From NCBI RefSeq assembly GCF_900115005.1, contig NZ_FOUY01000008.1:124001-188000 (forward strand): a stretch of 64,000 nucleotides of DNA, written 5' to 3'. The notes below the pieces were generated by a model. The model saw nothing but the letters and a program-made list of their open reading frames with translations, ran no database searches and was not told the DNA's origin. The DNA comes from Pseudonocardia ammonioxydans. GTDB taxonomy: Bacteria; Actinomycetota; Actinomycetes; Mycobacteriales; Pseudonocardiaceae. Positions within the stretch are counted from its first letter, which is position 1, and every line of letters begins with the position of its first letter. Shown here piece after piece: positions 7,972 through 17,280 of the stretch. Position numbers and translations under genes: made by a program.

Positions 7972-8790
7972 TCAGTCCGCCCGCGGCGGCTCGATCGTCA
8001 CCGGCGAGCCCCAGTCCCGGTACCGGATCAGCAGGTCGACCGTCCCGGAGTCCGGCAGCTGCTGGCGGAGCCGGCCGCGCACCGGGCGCCGTTCGGCGTC
8101 CAGCCAGATCTCCGTGCTGATCCGGGTGACCCCGGCCTGCTGCTGCGCCACGAGTGCCGCGCGGCGCTGCGGGTCGTGCTCGGCTGCGATCGCCCGCACC
8201 AGGTCGACGACCAGCGTGTAGTGCACGGCCGGGATCCCGTCGACGTCGGTGTCGACGGCGTCGGCGACCAGCACGGCGTCCGGGTACCGGGCCACCGCCG
8301 CGAGCGGGTCCACCCCGGAGGCGACGTTCGCGGCGAGGGTGGCGTCGGCGACCGCGTCGGGTGGCAGCGGTGCCCGGCCCGCCTCGACCCAGCCGGACTC
8401 CTGCGGGCGCAGCCAGGTGCGTTCGCCGATCCGCACGATCTCGGTCGCCCGCGGCACGGTGCCCTCGGCCCCGGCCCGCAGCAGCAGCCGCACCGCCGCC
8501 CCCGCGCCCGCCGGGTCGATCCGGATCGCGCCGTCGCCGGTGACCGGGACCGGCTCGCCGCCCGCGGTCAGCGTCCCGGCCACCGACAGCACCGCCCCAC
8601 CGTCGGAACGGGTGCGCGCGGAGACGTCGGCGAGCAGGGGCTCGGGGTCGTAGTACTTCGGCAACGACACGGCCGCCGGGGAGGCGGTCTCCGGGGCGGC
8701 ACCCGACGAACCGGGCCACGAGCAGCCCGCCAGCGGTCCTCCGAGTACGGCGGCGCAGAGCAGTACCGCCGCTCGTCGCCGTCCCCGCAC
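7972..8790 (-). CDS. LppX/LprA/F/G-family lipoprotein
   Basis: An exported lipoprotein likely to carry lipids across the periplasm in mycolate-type envelopes. It starts VRGRRRAAVLLCAAVLGGPLAGC: a basic n-region, hydrophobic core and lipobox LAGC. The mature part follows the LppX_LprAFG pattern (KYYDPEPLLADVSARTRSDGGAVLSV; VDLLIRYRDWGSPVTI near the end). I chose GTG 8790 (272 aa) because GGAGG sits 6 nt before it and the signal peptide then begins normally; a longer frame to 8850 adds 20 Pro/Gly/Arg residues. It follows rsgA by 56 bp on the same strand. Confidence 0.87.
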   Translation of the reverse strand: MRGRRRAAVLLCAAVLGGPLAGCSWPGSSGAAPETASPAAVSLPKYYDPEPLLADVSARTRSDGGAVLSVAGTLTAGGEPVPVTGDGAIRIDPAGAGAAVRLLLRAGAEGTVPRATEIVRIGERTWLRPQESGWVEAGRAPLPPDAVADATLAANVASGVDPLAAVARYPDAVLVADAVDTDVDGIPAVHYTLVVDLVRAIAAEHDPQRRAALVAQQQAGVTRISTEIWLDAERRPVRGRLRQQLPDSGTVDLLIRYRDWGSPVTIEPPRAD

Positions 8791-8846
8791 TCCCGCCTCC
8801 GCTCGCCCGCACCGTCCCGGACCGGGCGCCGCGGTGGGACCGCGGA

Positions 8847-9866
8847 TCACCCCTGGTTGAGCGCCACCAGGATGCGGCGCAATGCGACGAGTCTGCCTGC
8901 GGCGAGATCACCCGCGTCGACCAGGTCGTCCAGTGCGCACTCCGGGTCGGCGGGCGGCCCGAGGTGCCCGCACCCCCGCGGGCAGCCGTCGATCGCAGCG
9001 GTGAGGTCGCCGAACGCGGCGACGACGTCGTCCGGGCCGACGTGGGCGAGTCCGAACGACCGCACCCCCGGGGTGTCGACGACCCAGCCGTCGGCGTGCG
9101 GGAACGCGAGTGCGGCCGTCGTGGTGTGGCGGCCCTTGCCGACCCCCGACACCTGTGCGGTGGCCTGCTCCGCCGCCGGGACGATCGCGTTGACCAGCGT
9201 CGACTTGCCGACGCCGGAATGCCCGACCAGGGCGCACAGCCGTCCGGACAGCTCGGTGCGGAGCGCGTCGAGCCCCTCCGGTGGCCCGTCCCCGGGCCGC
9301 CCGGTGACCACCACCGGCACCCCGAGCTCGCGGTACTGCGCGGCGAACGGCTCCGGGTCGGTCAGGTCGGACTTGGTCAGGCACAGCACGGGTTCGAGCC
9401 CGCCGGCGTAGGCGGCGACCAGGCACCGGTCGACGAACCCGGTGCGGGGCACCGGATCGGCGAGTGCGGTGACCACGATCAGCCGCTCGGCGTTCGCGAC
9501 GACGACCCGCTCGTAGGGGTCGGTGTCGTCGGCGGTGCGCCGCAGCACCGTGTCCCGGTCGGCGACCCGCACGATCCGGGCGAGCGTGTCCGGCTCCCCG
9601 GACAGGTCACCGACGAGATCCACCCGGTCCCCGACGACGACCGGTGTCCGACCCAGCTCGCGGGCACGCATCGCGACGACCGGGGCACGGTCCGGGTCGG
9701 AGTCCGGGGCACACGTCCAGCGGCCGCGGTCCACCGCGGTGACCATCGCCCGGTTCGCGTCGGCGTGCGCGGGGCGGCGCTTGCTGCGCGGGCGCGACCC
9801 GCGACGTCCGGGGCGGACCCGGACGTCGGACTCGTCGAGGGCGTGGACGTCGCGGCGACGCGGCAT
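8847..9866 (-). CDS. rsgA: Ribosome small-subunit-dependent GTPase A (RsgA)
   Basis: A circularly permuted GTPase that helps mature and check the 30S subunit. Motifs run in the permuted order: G4 TKSD (164-167), G1/P-loop GHSGVGKST (215-223), G2 with GRHTTT (246-250), and G3 DTPG (264-267). The C-terminal zinc knuckle is C295, C299, H301 and C310. An N-terminal OB-fold precedes them, with a basic, Arg-rich extension of about 40 residues common in actinobacteria. The ATG lies 1 nt after the aroA stop, with GGAGG inside the aroA end, so expression is coupled to aroA. Confidence 0.96.
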   Translation of the reverse strand: MPRRRDVHALDESDVRVRPGRRGSRPRSKRRPAHADANRAMVTAVDRGRWTCAPDSDPDRAPVVAMRARELGRTPVVVGDRVDLVGDLSGEPDTLARIVRVADRDTVLRRTADDTDPYERVVVANAERLIVVTALADPVPRTGFVDRCLVAAYAGGLEPVLCLTKSDLTDPEPFAAQYRELGVPVVVTGRPGDGPPEGLDALRTELSGRLCALVGHSGVGKSTLVNAIVPAAEQATAQVSGVGKGRHTTTAALAFPHADGWVVDTPGVRSFGLAHVGPDDVVAAFGDLTAAIDGCPRGCGHLGPPADPECALDDLVDAGDLAAGRLVALRRILVALNQG

Positions 9867-9867
9867 G

Positions 9868-11196
9868 TCAGTATCCTCCGGCCCGCCCCTGGCCTCCGGC
9901 CCGCCCTGTGTAGCCCGTCCCCTCCACCAGCGCGGACCACCGGCCGGGGAAGTCCGGGATGGTCTTGTCGGTGCAGCCGATGTCGTCGATGAGCACGCCC
10001 GGCACGACCAGACCGACGATCGCCCCCGCGGTCGCCATCCGGTGGTCGGCGTAGGCGCCCCACGGCCGGTCCGAGCGGCCGGTGAGCGGCTTCGGCTCGA
10101 TCACCAGGCCGTCCTCGGTCTCGGTGACCGCCCCGCCGAGGGCGTTGATCTCCGCCGCCAGCGCGGCGAGCCGGTCGGTCTCGTGGCCGCGCAGGTGCCC
10201 GATTCCGCGCAGCCGGGACGGCCCGCCGGCCAGCGCGGCGACGGCCGCGACGGTCGGGGCCAGCTCGCCTGCGTCGTGCAGGTCGATGTCCACCCCGGAC
10301 AAGCGGTCCGGACCGGTCAGGGTCAGCCCGTCGGCGTCGTGGGAGACGCTCGCGCCGAACTGCTCGAGCACCGGCAGGACGTCCGCGCCGGGCTGGGTGG
10401 TCGCCGCCGGCCAGCTGCGCACGGTGACCCGCCCGCCGGTGACCGCCGCGGCGGCCAGGAACACCGAGGCGTTCGAGAGGTCGGGCTCGATCGTCCAGTC
10501 GCGCGCGGCGACCGGCCCCGGCTCGACCCGCCACGTGTCGGGCTCGTCGTCGTCGACGGTCACCCCGGCGGTGCGCAGCATGTCGACGCTCATGGCGATG
10601 TGCGGCACCGACGGGAGCGGACCCCCGGCATGGCGCACCGTCACCCCGCGCTCGAACAGTGCCCCGGACAGCAGCAGCCCGGACACGAACTGCGACGACG
10701 CCGACGCGTCGATCGTCACCTCGCCGCCGCGCACCGGGCCGCCGTCCAGCAGGAACGGCAGGGTGTCGGCGTCGACCCGGGCCCCGAGGGTGCGCAGCGC
10801 GCCCAGCACCGTGTCCATCGGGCGCTCCCGGGCCCGCGGGTCGCCGTCGAACCGCACGGTCCCGGCCGCGGTGGCCGCCGCGGGCGGGGCGAAGCGCATC
10901 ACGGTCCCGGCCAGCCCGCAGTCGATCTCGGCCGGACGCTCCGGCGTCCCGCCGCGCAGCCCGCCGTGCGCACCGACGACCACCGCCTCGCCCTCGACAC
11001 CGACCGGGACGCCGAGCGCGGACAGCGCGCCGCTCATGAGCGCGGTGTCGCGGGTCGGCGGGGCCCCGTCGACCCGGCAGTCACCACCGGAGAGCCCCGC
11101 CAGCAGCAGCGCCCGGTTGGTCACCGACTTCGAGCCGGGGACGGACACGGTGCCGGAGACGGGACGGCCGGGGGCGGGGGCACTCCAGTTGCGCAC
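9868..11196 (-). CDS. aroA: 3-phosphoshikimate 1-carboxyvinyltransferase (EPSP synthase)
   Basis: Joins shikimate-3-phosphate and phosphoenolpyruvate in the sixth step of aromatic amino-acid synthesis. Landmarks: [14 protein letters not shown] (S3P/PEP-binding Lys-Ser), the LAGTVMRF loop, [21 protein letters not shown], and [11 protein letters not shown] with [11 protein letters not shown] near the C-terminus. The start is GTG 11196 ([13 protein letters not shown]) with AAGGA 7 nt upstream; an earlier in-frame GTG at 11214 lies in the inverted repeat shared with the divergent gene. The aroA-rsgA order is conserved in actinobacteria. The C-terminal tail [13 protein letters not shown] is low-complexity. 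Confidence 0.96.
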   Translation of the reverse strand: MRNWSAPAPGRPVSGTVSVPGSKSVTNRALLLAGLSGGDCRVDGAPPTRDTALMSGALSALGVPVGVEGEAVVVGAHGGLRGGTPERPAEIDCGLAGTVMRFAPPAAATAAGTVRFDGDPRARERPMDTVLGALRTLGARVDADTLPFLLDGGPVRGGEVTIDASASSQFVSGLLLSGALFERGVTVRHAGGPLPSVPHIAMSVDMLRTAGVTVDDDEPDTWRVEPGPVAARDWTIEPDLSNASVFLAAAAVTGGRVTVRSWPAATTQPGADVLPVLEQFGASVSHDADGLTLTGPDRLSGVDIDLHDAGELAPTVAAVAALAGGPSRLRGIGHLRGHETDRLAALAAEINALGGAVTETEDGLVIEPKPLTGRSDRPWGAYADHRMATAGAIVGLVVPGVLIDDIGCTDKTIPDFPGRWSALVEGTGYTGRAGGQGRAGGY

Positions 11197-11200
11197 ACCC

Positions 11201-11226
11201 CCATCCTTCCCCACGTGGAAGGATGG
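11201..11226. repeat. Inverted repeat holding ribosome sites of two divergent genes
   Basis: Perfect 10-bp arms (CCATCCTTCC at 11201-11210; GGAAGGATGG at 11217-11226) around 6 nt. The left arm is the Shine-Dalgarno of aroA and the right arm that of the SRAP gene. Only 35 bp separate the two start codons, so promoters and ribosome sites of both genes overlap here. Confidence 0.6.
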
Positions 11227-11231
11227 GACGC

Positions 11232-12059
11232 ATGTGCGGCCGTTACGCCTCCACGAAGGCCCCCGCCGACCTGGCCGACGAGTTCCGCGCCGTCGACGCG
11301 ACGGCCGAGACCTCGCAGCGGCCGGACTACAACGTGGCGCCGACCAAGGACATCACCGTCGTGGTCGAGCGGCACCCGCGCGACGAGGACGGCAACGCCG
11401 ACCCCGCGACCACCGAGCGCTCGCTGCGTACGGTGCGCTGGGGCCTGGTCCCGTTCTGGGCGAAGGACCCCTCGGCCGGGGCCCGGATGGTGAACGCCCG
11501 CTCCGAGACGATCACCGAGAAGCCGGCGTTCCGGCGGGCGGCCGCGTCCCGGCGCTGCCTGTTCCCGATGGACGGCTGGTACGAGTGGCAGCGGTCCGCG
11601 GCCGTCCCGAAGAGCGAGGGCGGCACGGGCAAGCCGACCAAGCAGCCGTACTTCACCCACTACGGCGACGGCGCGACGATGGCGATGGCCGGGATCTGGG
11701 AGTTCTGGCGCCCCAAGCCGGACGCCGCCCCCGAGCTCGCCGAGCAGTACCCGGACGGTCTGGTCACCGCCTGCGTGCTCACCAGCGAGGCGGTCGGCCC
11801 GCTGGCCCAGGTGCACGACCGGATGCCGCTGGTGCTCCGGCCCGACGACTGGGCCGACTGGCTCGACCCGGACGTGGGCGCCGGTGACCAGCGGGTCGCA
11901 CGCCTGCTGGTCCCGCCGACCTCGGACCTGGTCTCCACGCTGGAGATCCGGCCGGTGTCGCCGCAGGTCAACAACGTCCGCAACAACGGCCCCGAGCTGC
12001 TCGAGCACCTCCCCGAGGACCAGGTGCGCGAGCCGATCCAGCTCGACCTGATGTCGTGA
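11232..12059 (+). CDS. SRAP (YedK/HMCES) family abasic-site DNA-crosslinking protein
   Basis: Forms a thiazolidine DNA-protein crosslink with abasic sites in single-stranded DNA through Cys2. The start is fixed by the requirement for Met-Cys: ATG 11232 gives MCGRYAS, with AAGGA 8 nt upstream. Conserved sites are all present: [24 protein letters not shown] (Asn), [10 protein letters not shown] (Glu), MAGIWEFW, and VHDRMPLVL (catalytic His). 275 aa, the normal length. It diverges from aroA, as in mycobacteria (Rv3226c/Rv3227, from memory). Its stop overlaps the start of the next gene (GTGA), implying coupling. Confidence 0.94.
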   Translation: MCGRYASTKAPADLADEFRAVDATAETSQRPDYNVAPTKDITVVVERHPRDEDGNADPATTERSLRTVRWGLVPFWAKDPSAGARMVNARSETITEKPAFRRAAASRRCLFPMDGWYEWQRSAAVPKSEGGTGKPTKQPYFTHYGDGATMAMAGIWEFWRPKPDAAPELAEQYPDGLVTACVLTSEAVGPLAQVHDRMPLVLRPDDWADWLDPDVGAGDQRVARLLVPPTSDLVSTLEIRPVSPQVNNVRNNGPELLEHLPEDQVREPIQLDLMS

Positions 12060-12075
12060 GCCCTGATGTCGTGAG
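12047..12075 (+). repeat. 14-bp direct duplication at a stop/start junction
   Basis: CCTGATGTCGTGAG occurs at 12047-12060 and 12062-12075, separated by 1 nt. Each copy contains a GTGA stop-start overlap sequence, so the downstream gene has two candidate GTG starts (12056 and 12071). Confidence 0.7.
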
Positions 12076-12676
12076 TGACGTGTTGGAGATCGACACCCCG
12101 CGCGGCCCGGCCCGGGTGACCGTGCACGCCGGGGCCGGTCCGGCGCGCGGGCTGCTGCTGCTCGGGCACGGCGCCGGCGGCGGTGTCGACGCGCCCGACC
12201 TGGTGGCCGCCACGGCCGCGGCGACGGCCGCCGGGTACGAGGTCGGCCTGGTCGAGCAGCCGTACCGGGTCGCGGGGCGGCGTGCCCCGGCACCGGCCGG
12301 TCATCTGGACGAGGCGTGGCTCGCGGTCGCCGCCGCGGTGCGCAAGGACCGCGACGTCCCGCTCGTGCAGGGCGGGCGCAGCTCCGGCGCCCGGGTCGCG
12401 TGCCGCACCGCCGCGGCCACCGGCGCGATCGCCGTGCTGTGCCTGGCGTTCCCGCTGCACCCGCCGGGCAGGCCGGAGAAGACCCGGCAGCCCGAGCTGG
12501 ACGGCGCCGGGGTGCCGGTGCTCGTCGTGCAGGGCCGCTCGGACCGGTTCGGAGTGCCGGGCGAGGGCGACGACCGCCGGGTGCTGCTGCTCGACGGCGA
12601 CCACGGCCTGAAGAAGGAGCACGCGGCCCTGCGGTCCGCGGTCGGGGAGTGGCTGACGGGGCTGCCGACGGGCTGA
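12056..12676 (+). CDS. Alpha/beta-hydrolase, Tex30/KANL3 or dienelactone-hydrolase type
   Basis: A 206-aa alpha/beta-hydrolase-fold protein. The oxyanion-hole region LLLLGHGAGGGVDAPDL, nucleophile elbow GGRSSGARVA (Ser in G-R-S-S-G), acid region VVQGRSDRFG (Asp) and catalytic His in DGDHGLKK are all recognisable. The elbow is RSSG rather than the standard GxSxG, as in the Tex30/KANL3-like family. GTG 12056 overlaps the SRAP stop; GTG 12071 within the tandem duplication is equally possible. The convergent GGDEF-EAL gene ends 9 bp away. Substrate unknown. Confidence 0.83.
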   Translation: MSPDVVSDVLEIDTPRGPARVTVHAGAGPARGLLLLGHGAGGGVDAPDLVAATAAATAAGYEVGLVEQPYRVAGRRAPAPAGHLDEAWLAVAAAVRKDRDVPLVQGGRSSGARVACRTAAATGAIAVLCLAFPLHPPGRPEKTRQPELDGAGVPVLVVQGRSDRFGVPGEGDDRRVLLLDGDHGLKKEHAALRSAVGEWLTGLPTG

Positions 12677-12685
12677 CGCGGCCGC

Positions 12686-14866
12686 TCAGAACTCCGTCTT
12701 GCGGTCGAGCATCGGCGGGACCTCCTCCGGCGGCAGCGGCGGGGCGATCAGCCAGCCCTGGCCGACGTCGCAGCCCAGCGACCGCAGGTGGGCACCCTGC
12801 TCGACCGTCTCCACCGACTCGGCGACGACCTGCAGCCCCAGGCTGTGCGCCAGGTCGATCATCGCCGAGAGGATCACCGGGCTGTCGATGTCGCGTCCCG
12901 CCTCCGGGCACGTCGTTGCCACCGGCGACACGAAGCTGCCGGCCAGCTTCAGCACGTCCACCGGCAGCCGGTGCAGGTACGCGAGGTTCGAGTAGCCGGT
13001 CCCGAAGTCGTCGATCGCGATCCGCACGCCGAGCCGGGAGAGCTCCTCGAGCGCCTCGGTCGGCCGTCCGCCCGCCGCCATCAGATCGCTCTCGGTCAGC
13101 TCCAGCTGCAGCGCGTGCGCCGGCCAGCCGGTCCGGTCGAGGACCTCGGCGATCCGCTCGACGGCGTCGGGCCGGCGCAGCTGCCGCCCGGCGATGTTGA
13201 CGCTGACCGAGAACTCGCGATCGGGGTCGGCGCCGACCCAGCTCCGGGCGTCGGTGCAGGCCCGCTCCAGCAGGTGCAGCCCGAGCGGGACGATCAGGCC
13301 GGTCTGCTCGGCGAGCGGGATGAACACGTCCGGCCCGAGCACCTCGCCGTCGGCGGTGCGCCAGCGCGCCAGCGCCTCCACCCCCACCGTCCGGCCGTCG
13401 GCGAACGAGACCAGCGGCTGGTACGCCAGCTCGAACTCGCCGCGGTCGAGCGCGCCGGGCATCCGGCCGGCCAGGTCGAACAGGTGGACGTCGGTGCTGT
13501 GCCGGACCGGGTCGAAGACCGCGATCCGGTCCCGGCCGTCGCGCTTGGCCCAGTACATGGTCGTGTCCGCGGCCTGCATCAGCTCGGCCGAACCGCCCGC
13601 GGCGGGCCCGTCGGCCGGCCGGGTGGCCTCGTCGTCGGGGACCGGCCAGGCGACGACACCGATGCTGGCGGTGACCACGACCTCGCGCCCGCGCAGCGCC
13701 ACCGGCCGCCGGACCACGTCGAGCGCCCGGCCGGCCATCGTCGTCAGCTGCTCGACACCGGTGCAGTGCTCGACGAGCACCACGAACTCGTCGCCCCCCA
13801 TCCGGGCGACGGTGTGCCCGTCGGTGCCCAGCACCTCGTCCAGCCGGCGCGCGACGGTCGTCAGCAGCTGGTCGCCGGCGTCGTGGCCGAGCGTGTCGTT
13901 GACCGCCTTGAACCCGTCGAGGTCCAGGTAGCAGACGCCGACCCGCGGGTCCGCGCCGTCGTCGAGGGCCGCGGTGAGACGGGTGAAGAACAGTGCCCGG
14001 TTCGGCAGCCCGGTGAGCGGGTCGTGCTCGGCCTGGTGCCGCAGCCGGGACTGGAGCCGGTGCCGCTCGGTGACGTCCTCGACCATCGCCACCAGGTAGC
14101 GGGGGGAGCCCTCGGGGTCGCGGATCAGCGAGACCACGAGCTGGGTCCAGACCTGCTCGCCGTCCTTGCGGAAGTAGGACTTCTCCATCCGGACGTGCCC
14201 GACCCGGCCCTCGAGCATGGCCTCGATCTGCGGCCACATCTCGGGGGTGTCCTCGGGGTGGATGAACTCGAACACCGAGCGGCCGACGAGCTCGCCGGGC
14301 CGGTAGCCGAGCATCGCGGTCAGGGCCCGGTTCGCCTCGAGGACCTGGCCGTCGATGTCGGACACGCTGATCCCGAGCGCGGTGTTCTCGAACACGGCGC
14401 CGTAGCGGGCCTCCGAGCGCCACCGGGCGTTCTCCGCCGCGCTGCGTGCGGCGAAGGCCGCGGTGCTGATCCGGTCCTGCTCGGTGCGGGTGCGTTCCTG
14501 CAGGGTGCGCGCGTACCCGGCGGAGAGCGCGCCGACCGCGGCGGTGAACCGGCGCAGCCGCGCGGGGTCGCCGATCCGGTCGCCGAAGTGCGAGGACAGC
14601 ACGTCGAGCGAGCAGCGCAGCGCCGCCGGGTCGGTCAGGTGCGCCGCGACCAGCGACGCCCCGACGTCGGCCGCGGCCTGGATGTCGGCCCGCCCGTCGA
14701 CCACGGCGGCCGTCCACCACGCGGCCTCGGACAGCACGGAGTGGAGCTCGGCCCGCCCGGCGGAGACGAACCCACGGGTGTGGATCGTCGCCACCCACGC
14801 CTCGGTGAGCTGCTCGACGCCGCGGTCGGGCGCTCCGCCGGGACGGGCGGGTACGGGATCGCCCAC
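12686..14866 (-). CDS. PAS-GGDEF-EAL protein (bifunctional c-di-GMP cyclase/phosphodiesterase)
   Basis: A 726-aa cytoplasmic signalling protein. An N-terminal helical region of about 180 aa resembles a sensor domain, followed by a PAS domain (RYGAVFENTALGISVSD onward), GGDEF (intact MGGDEF near residue 356) and EAL (VEALARW near 496, NIAGRQL, LELTESDL, IDDFGTGYSNL, VVAESVET, QGWLIAPPL). Both catalytic motifs look competent; no RxxD inhibitory site is seen before GGDEF. No membrane segment is visible. GTG 14866 is chosen because AGGAGG lies 5 nt upstream; the frame extends to 15178 without a plausible start. It is 79 bp downstream of the methyltransferase gene on the same strand. Confidence 0.93.
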   Translation of the reverse strand: MGDPVPARPGGAPDRGVEQLTEAWVATIHTRGFVSAGRAELHSVLSEAAWWTAAVVDGRADIQAAADVGASLVAAHLTDPAALRCSLDVLSSHFGDRIGDPARLRRFTAAVGALSAGYARTLQERTRTEQDRISTAAFAARSAAENARWRSEARYGAVFENTALGISVSDIDGQVLEANRALTAMLGYRPGELVGRSVFEFIHPEDTPEMWPQIEAMLEGRVGHVRMEKSYFRKDGEQVWTQLVVSLIRDPEGSPRYLVAMVEDVTERHRLQSRLRHQAEHDPLTGLPNRALFFTRLTAALDDGADPRVGVCYLDLDGFKAVNDTLGHDAGDQLLTTVARRLDEVLGTDGHTVARMGGDEFVVLVEHCTGVEQLTTMAGRALDVVRRPVALRGREVVVTASIGVVAWPVPDDEATRPADGPAAGGSAELMQAADTTMYWAKRDGRDRIAVFDPVRHSTDVHLFDLAGRMPGALDRGEFELAYQPLVSFADGRTVGVEALARWRTADGEVLGPDVFIPLAEQTGLIVPLGLHLLERACTDARSWVGADPDREFSVSVNIAGRQLRRPDAVERIAEVLDRTGWPAHALQLELTESDLMAAGGRPTEALEELSRLGVRIAIDDFGTGYSNLAYLHRLPVDVLKLAGSFVSPVATTCPEAGRDIDSPVILSAMIDLAHSLGLQVVAESVETVEQGAHLRSLGCDVGQGWLIAPPLPPEEVPPMLDRKTEF

Positions 14867-14945
14867 GGCGACCTCCTCTGCGGTCTCCTCGTGCGGCCTC
14901 GCGACCCTCCGGGCCGGAGTGGGGCCGCTGCGGCTCCGGGGCCGG

Positions 14946-15824
14946 TCAGTGGCGAGCCACGCCGGCCAGCCCCGGGTAGCGCTGACCCTCCGGGCCGACC
15001 GGGGAGTCCGGCCGCCACAGCGGGATCCGGACGACACCCGGGTCCAGCAGTTCCAGGTCACCGAACAGTGTCCGCACCTCGTCGGCGGAGCGCATCCGCA
15101 TCTGGTTCGGCGACTGGTCGCGGTTGTAGACGTTCTGCGCGCGGCTCGCACCCGAGTGCCCGCCCTCGTCACTCGCATGTGTGATGACGACGTGGCTGCC
15201 GGGCACGGTCGCGTCCGCGTAGGCGCGGATGATCCCGGCCGGGTCCAGCTCGTCCCCCACGAAGTGCAGCACCGACACCAGCAGCACCGCGACCGGACGG
15301 CTGAGGTCGAGGTGCGCGCGGGTCAGCGGGTGCTCCAGCACCTGCTCCGGACGGGTGAGGTCACCGGCCAGCACCTCGGTGCGGTCGTCCCCGTCGAGCA
15401 GTGCACGGCTGTGCACGACGGCGATCGGGTCGTTGTCGACGTAGAGCACGCGCGCGTCGGTGCACTCGGCGGACGCGATCTCGTGCACGTTCCCCGCGGT
15501 CGGGATCCCCGAGCCGAGGTCGAGGAACTGGGTGACGCCCTGGGCGCACAGGTGCCGCACGATCCGGCGCAGGAACGACCGGTTCGCCTGCGCCACCGTG
15601 GCCATCTCCGGGAGCGCGTCGAGCACCTGCTCGGCGAAGCGCCGGTCGGCCTCGAAGTTGTGCGAGCCGCCGAGGTAGTAGTCGTAGACCCGGGCCACGC
15701 TCGGACGGGTGATGTCGACCTCGTCCGGGGCCCACGACGGCCTGTCCACCCTGTCCACTTCGTACCCCCGCACCCGATCGTCCGTGTCCGACACCTGCAC
15801 CTTAACCTGCGGCTCCGTCCTCAC
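14946..15824 (-). CDS. SAM-dependent methyltransferase, DUF574/Methyltransf_19 (SCO-type)
   Basis: A 292-aa methyltransferase of a family greatly expanded in actinomycetes. Family features: ITRPSVARVYDYYLGGSHNFEADR, the SAM-binding glycine motif FLDLGSGIPTAGNVHE, VLYVDNDPIAVVHSRALL (acidic ribose-binding residue), and VSVLHFV. In this family the GSGxPT motif replaces the canonical GxGxG. The GTG start overlaps the ybaK stop (GTGA), so it is translationally coupled to the tRNA deacylase gene. Substrate unknown; members are linked to development and secondary metabolism. Confidence 0.87.
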   Translation of the reverse strand: MRTEPQVKVQVSDTDDRVRGYEVDRVDRPSWAPDEVDITRPSVARVYDYYLGGSHNFEADRRFAEQVLDALPEMATVAQANRSFLRRIVRHLCAQGVTQFLDLGSGIPTAGNVHEIASAECTDARVLYVDNDPIAVVHSRALLDGDDRTEVLAGDLTRPEQVLEHPLTRAHLDLSRPVAVLLVSVLHFVGDELDPAGIIRAYADATVPGSHVVITHASDEGGHSGASRAQNVYNRDQSPNQMRMRSADEVRTLFGDLELLDPGVVRIPLWRPDSPVGPEGQRYPGLAGVARH

Positions 15825-16297
15825 GGAGTCGCGATCGGAGCGACGACGGCGCCGGTCAGCGACGCGAGGTCGGCGGGAGCCAGCTCGATCTCCAGACCGC
15901 GGCGGCCGCCGGAGCAGAACACGGTCGCGTGGGCGTCGGCGGAGGAGTCGAGCACGGTCGGGAGCCGCTTGCGCTGACCGAGCGGCGAGATCCCGCCCGC
16001 GACGTAGCCGGTGGCCCGCTCGGCCTCGGCGACCTCGGCCATCACGGCCTTCTTGCCGCCCACCGCGGCGGCGAGCGCCTTGAGGTCCAGCTGGGCGGCG
16101 ACCGGGACGATCCCGACGGTCAGCGTGCCGTCGACCCGGGCGACGAGCGTCTTGAACACCCGTCGCGGGTCCTGCCCCATCACCGCGGCGGCCTCCGCGC
16201 CGTACCCGGCCCCCTCGTGGTGGAGGTAGGTGTGGAGCTCGTGGCGCACCTTCCGCCGGGCCAGCAGTGCCGTCGCCGGAGTGCCCTTGCCTGCCAT
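15821..16297 (-). CDS. ybaK: Cys-tRNA(Pro)/prolyl-tRNA editing deacylase YbaK/EbsC
   Basis: Hydrolyses Cys-tRNA(Pro) made in error by ProRS. The 158-aa protein starts [15 protein letters not shown], with GAGAGGA before ATG 16297. YbaK hallmarks: HEYxH-like [10 protein letters not shown], the catalytic Lys region [60 protein letters not shown], and [17 protein letters not shown]. The open frame extends 73 codons upstream, across the sigR promoter region, and was rejected. It forms an operon with the DUF574 methyltransferase and diverges from sigR. Confidence 0.93.
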   Translation of the reverse strand: MAGKGTPATALLARRKVRHELHTYLHHEGAGYGAEAAAVMGQDPRRVFKTLVARVDGTLTVGIVPVAAQLDLKALAAAVGGKKAVMAEVAEAERATGYVAGGISPLGQRKRLPTVLDSSADAHATVFCSGGRRGLEIELAPADLASLTGAVVAPIATP

Positions 16298-16356
16298 CGT
16301 CGTCCTCTCCCGGCCGCCCGCTGCTGCGTGCGCTGTGCTGCGCGCGAGCAACCTAC

Positions 16357-16384
16357 GGGAATGCCCGACGGGGGTGCACCGTTG
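16357..16384 (+). promoter_or_regulatory. SigR-type promoter (GGGAAT-N18-GTTG) of sigR
   Basis: GGGAAT at 16357-16362 and GTTG at 16381-16384 are separated by exactly 18 nt. This is the consensus read by the SigR/SigH thiol-stress sigma factors. It stands about 150 bp upstream of the sigR start. SigR/SigH genes are known to be autoregulated, so this is very likely the stress-inducible promoter. Confidence 0.82.
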
Positions 16385-16530
16385 TTCCGGGCGTGACCAC
16401 ATCAGTGATGGAGGCGCCGGCGACCTCGCGTGCGCCCGGCCTCCGGCGCCGCGAACGCGTACCCTCCCTCGGGTCCGCAGTGCCGGTGACGAGCACCGGT
16501 ACGCGGCTCGTGTCACTGGAGAGGGGACAG

Positions 16531-17280
16531 TTGTCGGACCACTCGGAACACCCGGAGCAGGACGCGGTCCGCGAGCCCGGTGAGCCGGAGTCGGCCGTCG
16601 CGGAGGTCGGCGCGGCCGATGTCGACGGCAACCGCGCGCCCGACGACGAGAGCGCCGAGGAGCGCACGGCCCGCTTCGAGCGGGACGCGATGCCGCTGCT
16701 CGACCAGCTCTACGGCGCCGCCCTGCGGATGACCCGGAACCCCCCCGACGCCGAGGACCTGGTGCAGGAGACGTTCCTGAAGGCGTACTCGGCCTTCGGC
16801 TCGTTCCGCCGCGGGACGAACCTCAAGGCGTGGCTCTACCGCATCCTGACCAACACCTACATCAACGGTTACCGCAAGCGGCAGCGCCAGCCGCTGCAGG
16901 CGCCGACCGACGAGATCACCGACTACCAGATCGCGCAGGCCGGTGAGCACTCGTCGACGGGGCTCCGGTCGGCCGAGATGGAGGCGCTGGACGCGCTGCC
17001 GGACAACGACGTCAAGGAGTCGCTCCAGGCGCTCCCCGAGGACTTCCGGATGGCGGTCTACCTCGCCGACGTCGAGGGGTTCGCCTACAAGGAGATCGCC
17101 GAGATCATGGGGACGCCGATCGGCACGGTGATGTCGCGGCTGCACCGCGGGCGTCGCCAGCTGCGCGACATGCTGACCCACGTGGCCCGCGACCGCGGCA
17201 TCGTGCGCGACGCGGATGCCGACGGAGGTCCCGCCGACGCCCCACGGGGTGCCGGGAACCAGGAGGTGACGACGTCGTGA
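16531..17280 (+). CDS. sigR: ECF sigma factor SigR/SigH (thiol-oxidative stress)
   Basis: Directs RNA polymerase to thioredoxin, mycothiol and protein-quality genes under disulfide stress. Region 2 is [42 protein letters not shown] with [23 protein letters not shown]; region 4 is [46 protein letters not shown] take TTG 16531 (249 aa), preceded by GGAGAGGGG; an in-frame GTG at 16510 is close. The frame stays open to 16267, past the promoter. In Streptomyces a longer, unstable SigR' is made from an upstream start; that could apply only to transcripts starting further upstream. The 3' end overlaps rsrA (GTGA). Confidence 0.95.
   Translation: MSDHSEHPEQDAVREPGEPESAVAEVGAADVDGNRAPDDESAEERTARFERDAMPLLDQLYGAALRMTRNPPDAEDLVQETFLKAYSAFGSFRRGTNLKAWLYRILTNTYINGYRKRQRQPLQAPTDEITDYQIAQAGEHSSTGLRSAEMEALDALPDNDVKESLQALPEDFRMAVYLADVEGFAYKEIAEIMGTPIGTVMSRLHRGRRQLRDMLTHVARDRGIVRDADADGGPADAPRGAGNQEVTTS

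Noticed and set aside
16298..16516. 73-codon N-terminal extension of YbaK
   Set aside because: It would cover the SigR promoter of the divergent gene; YbaK proteins start at [16 protein letters not shown] sequence.
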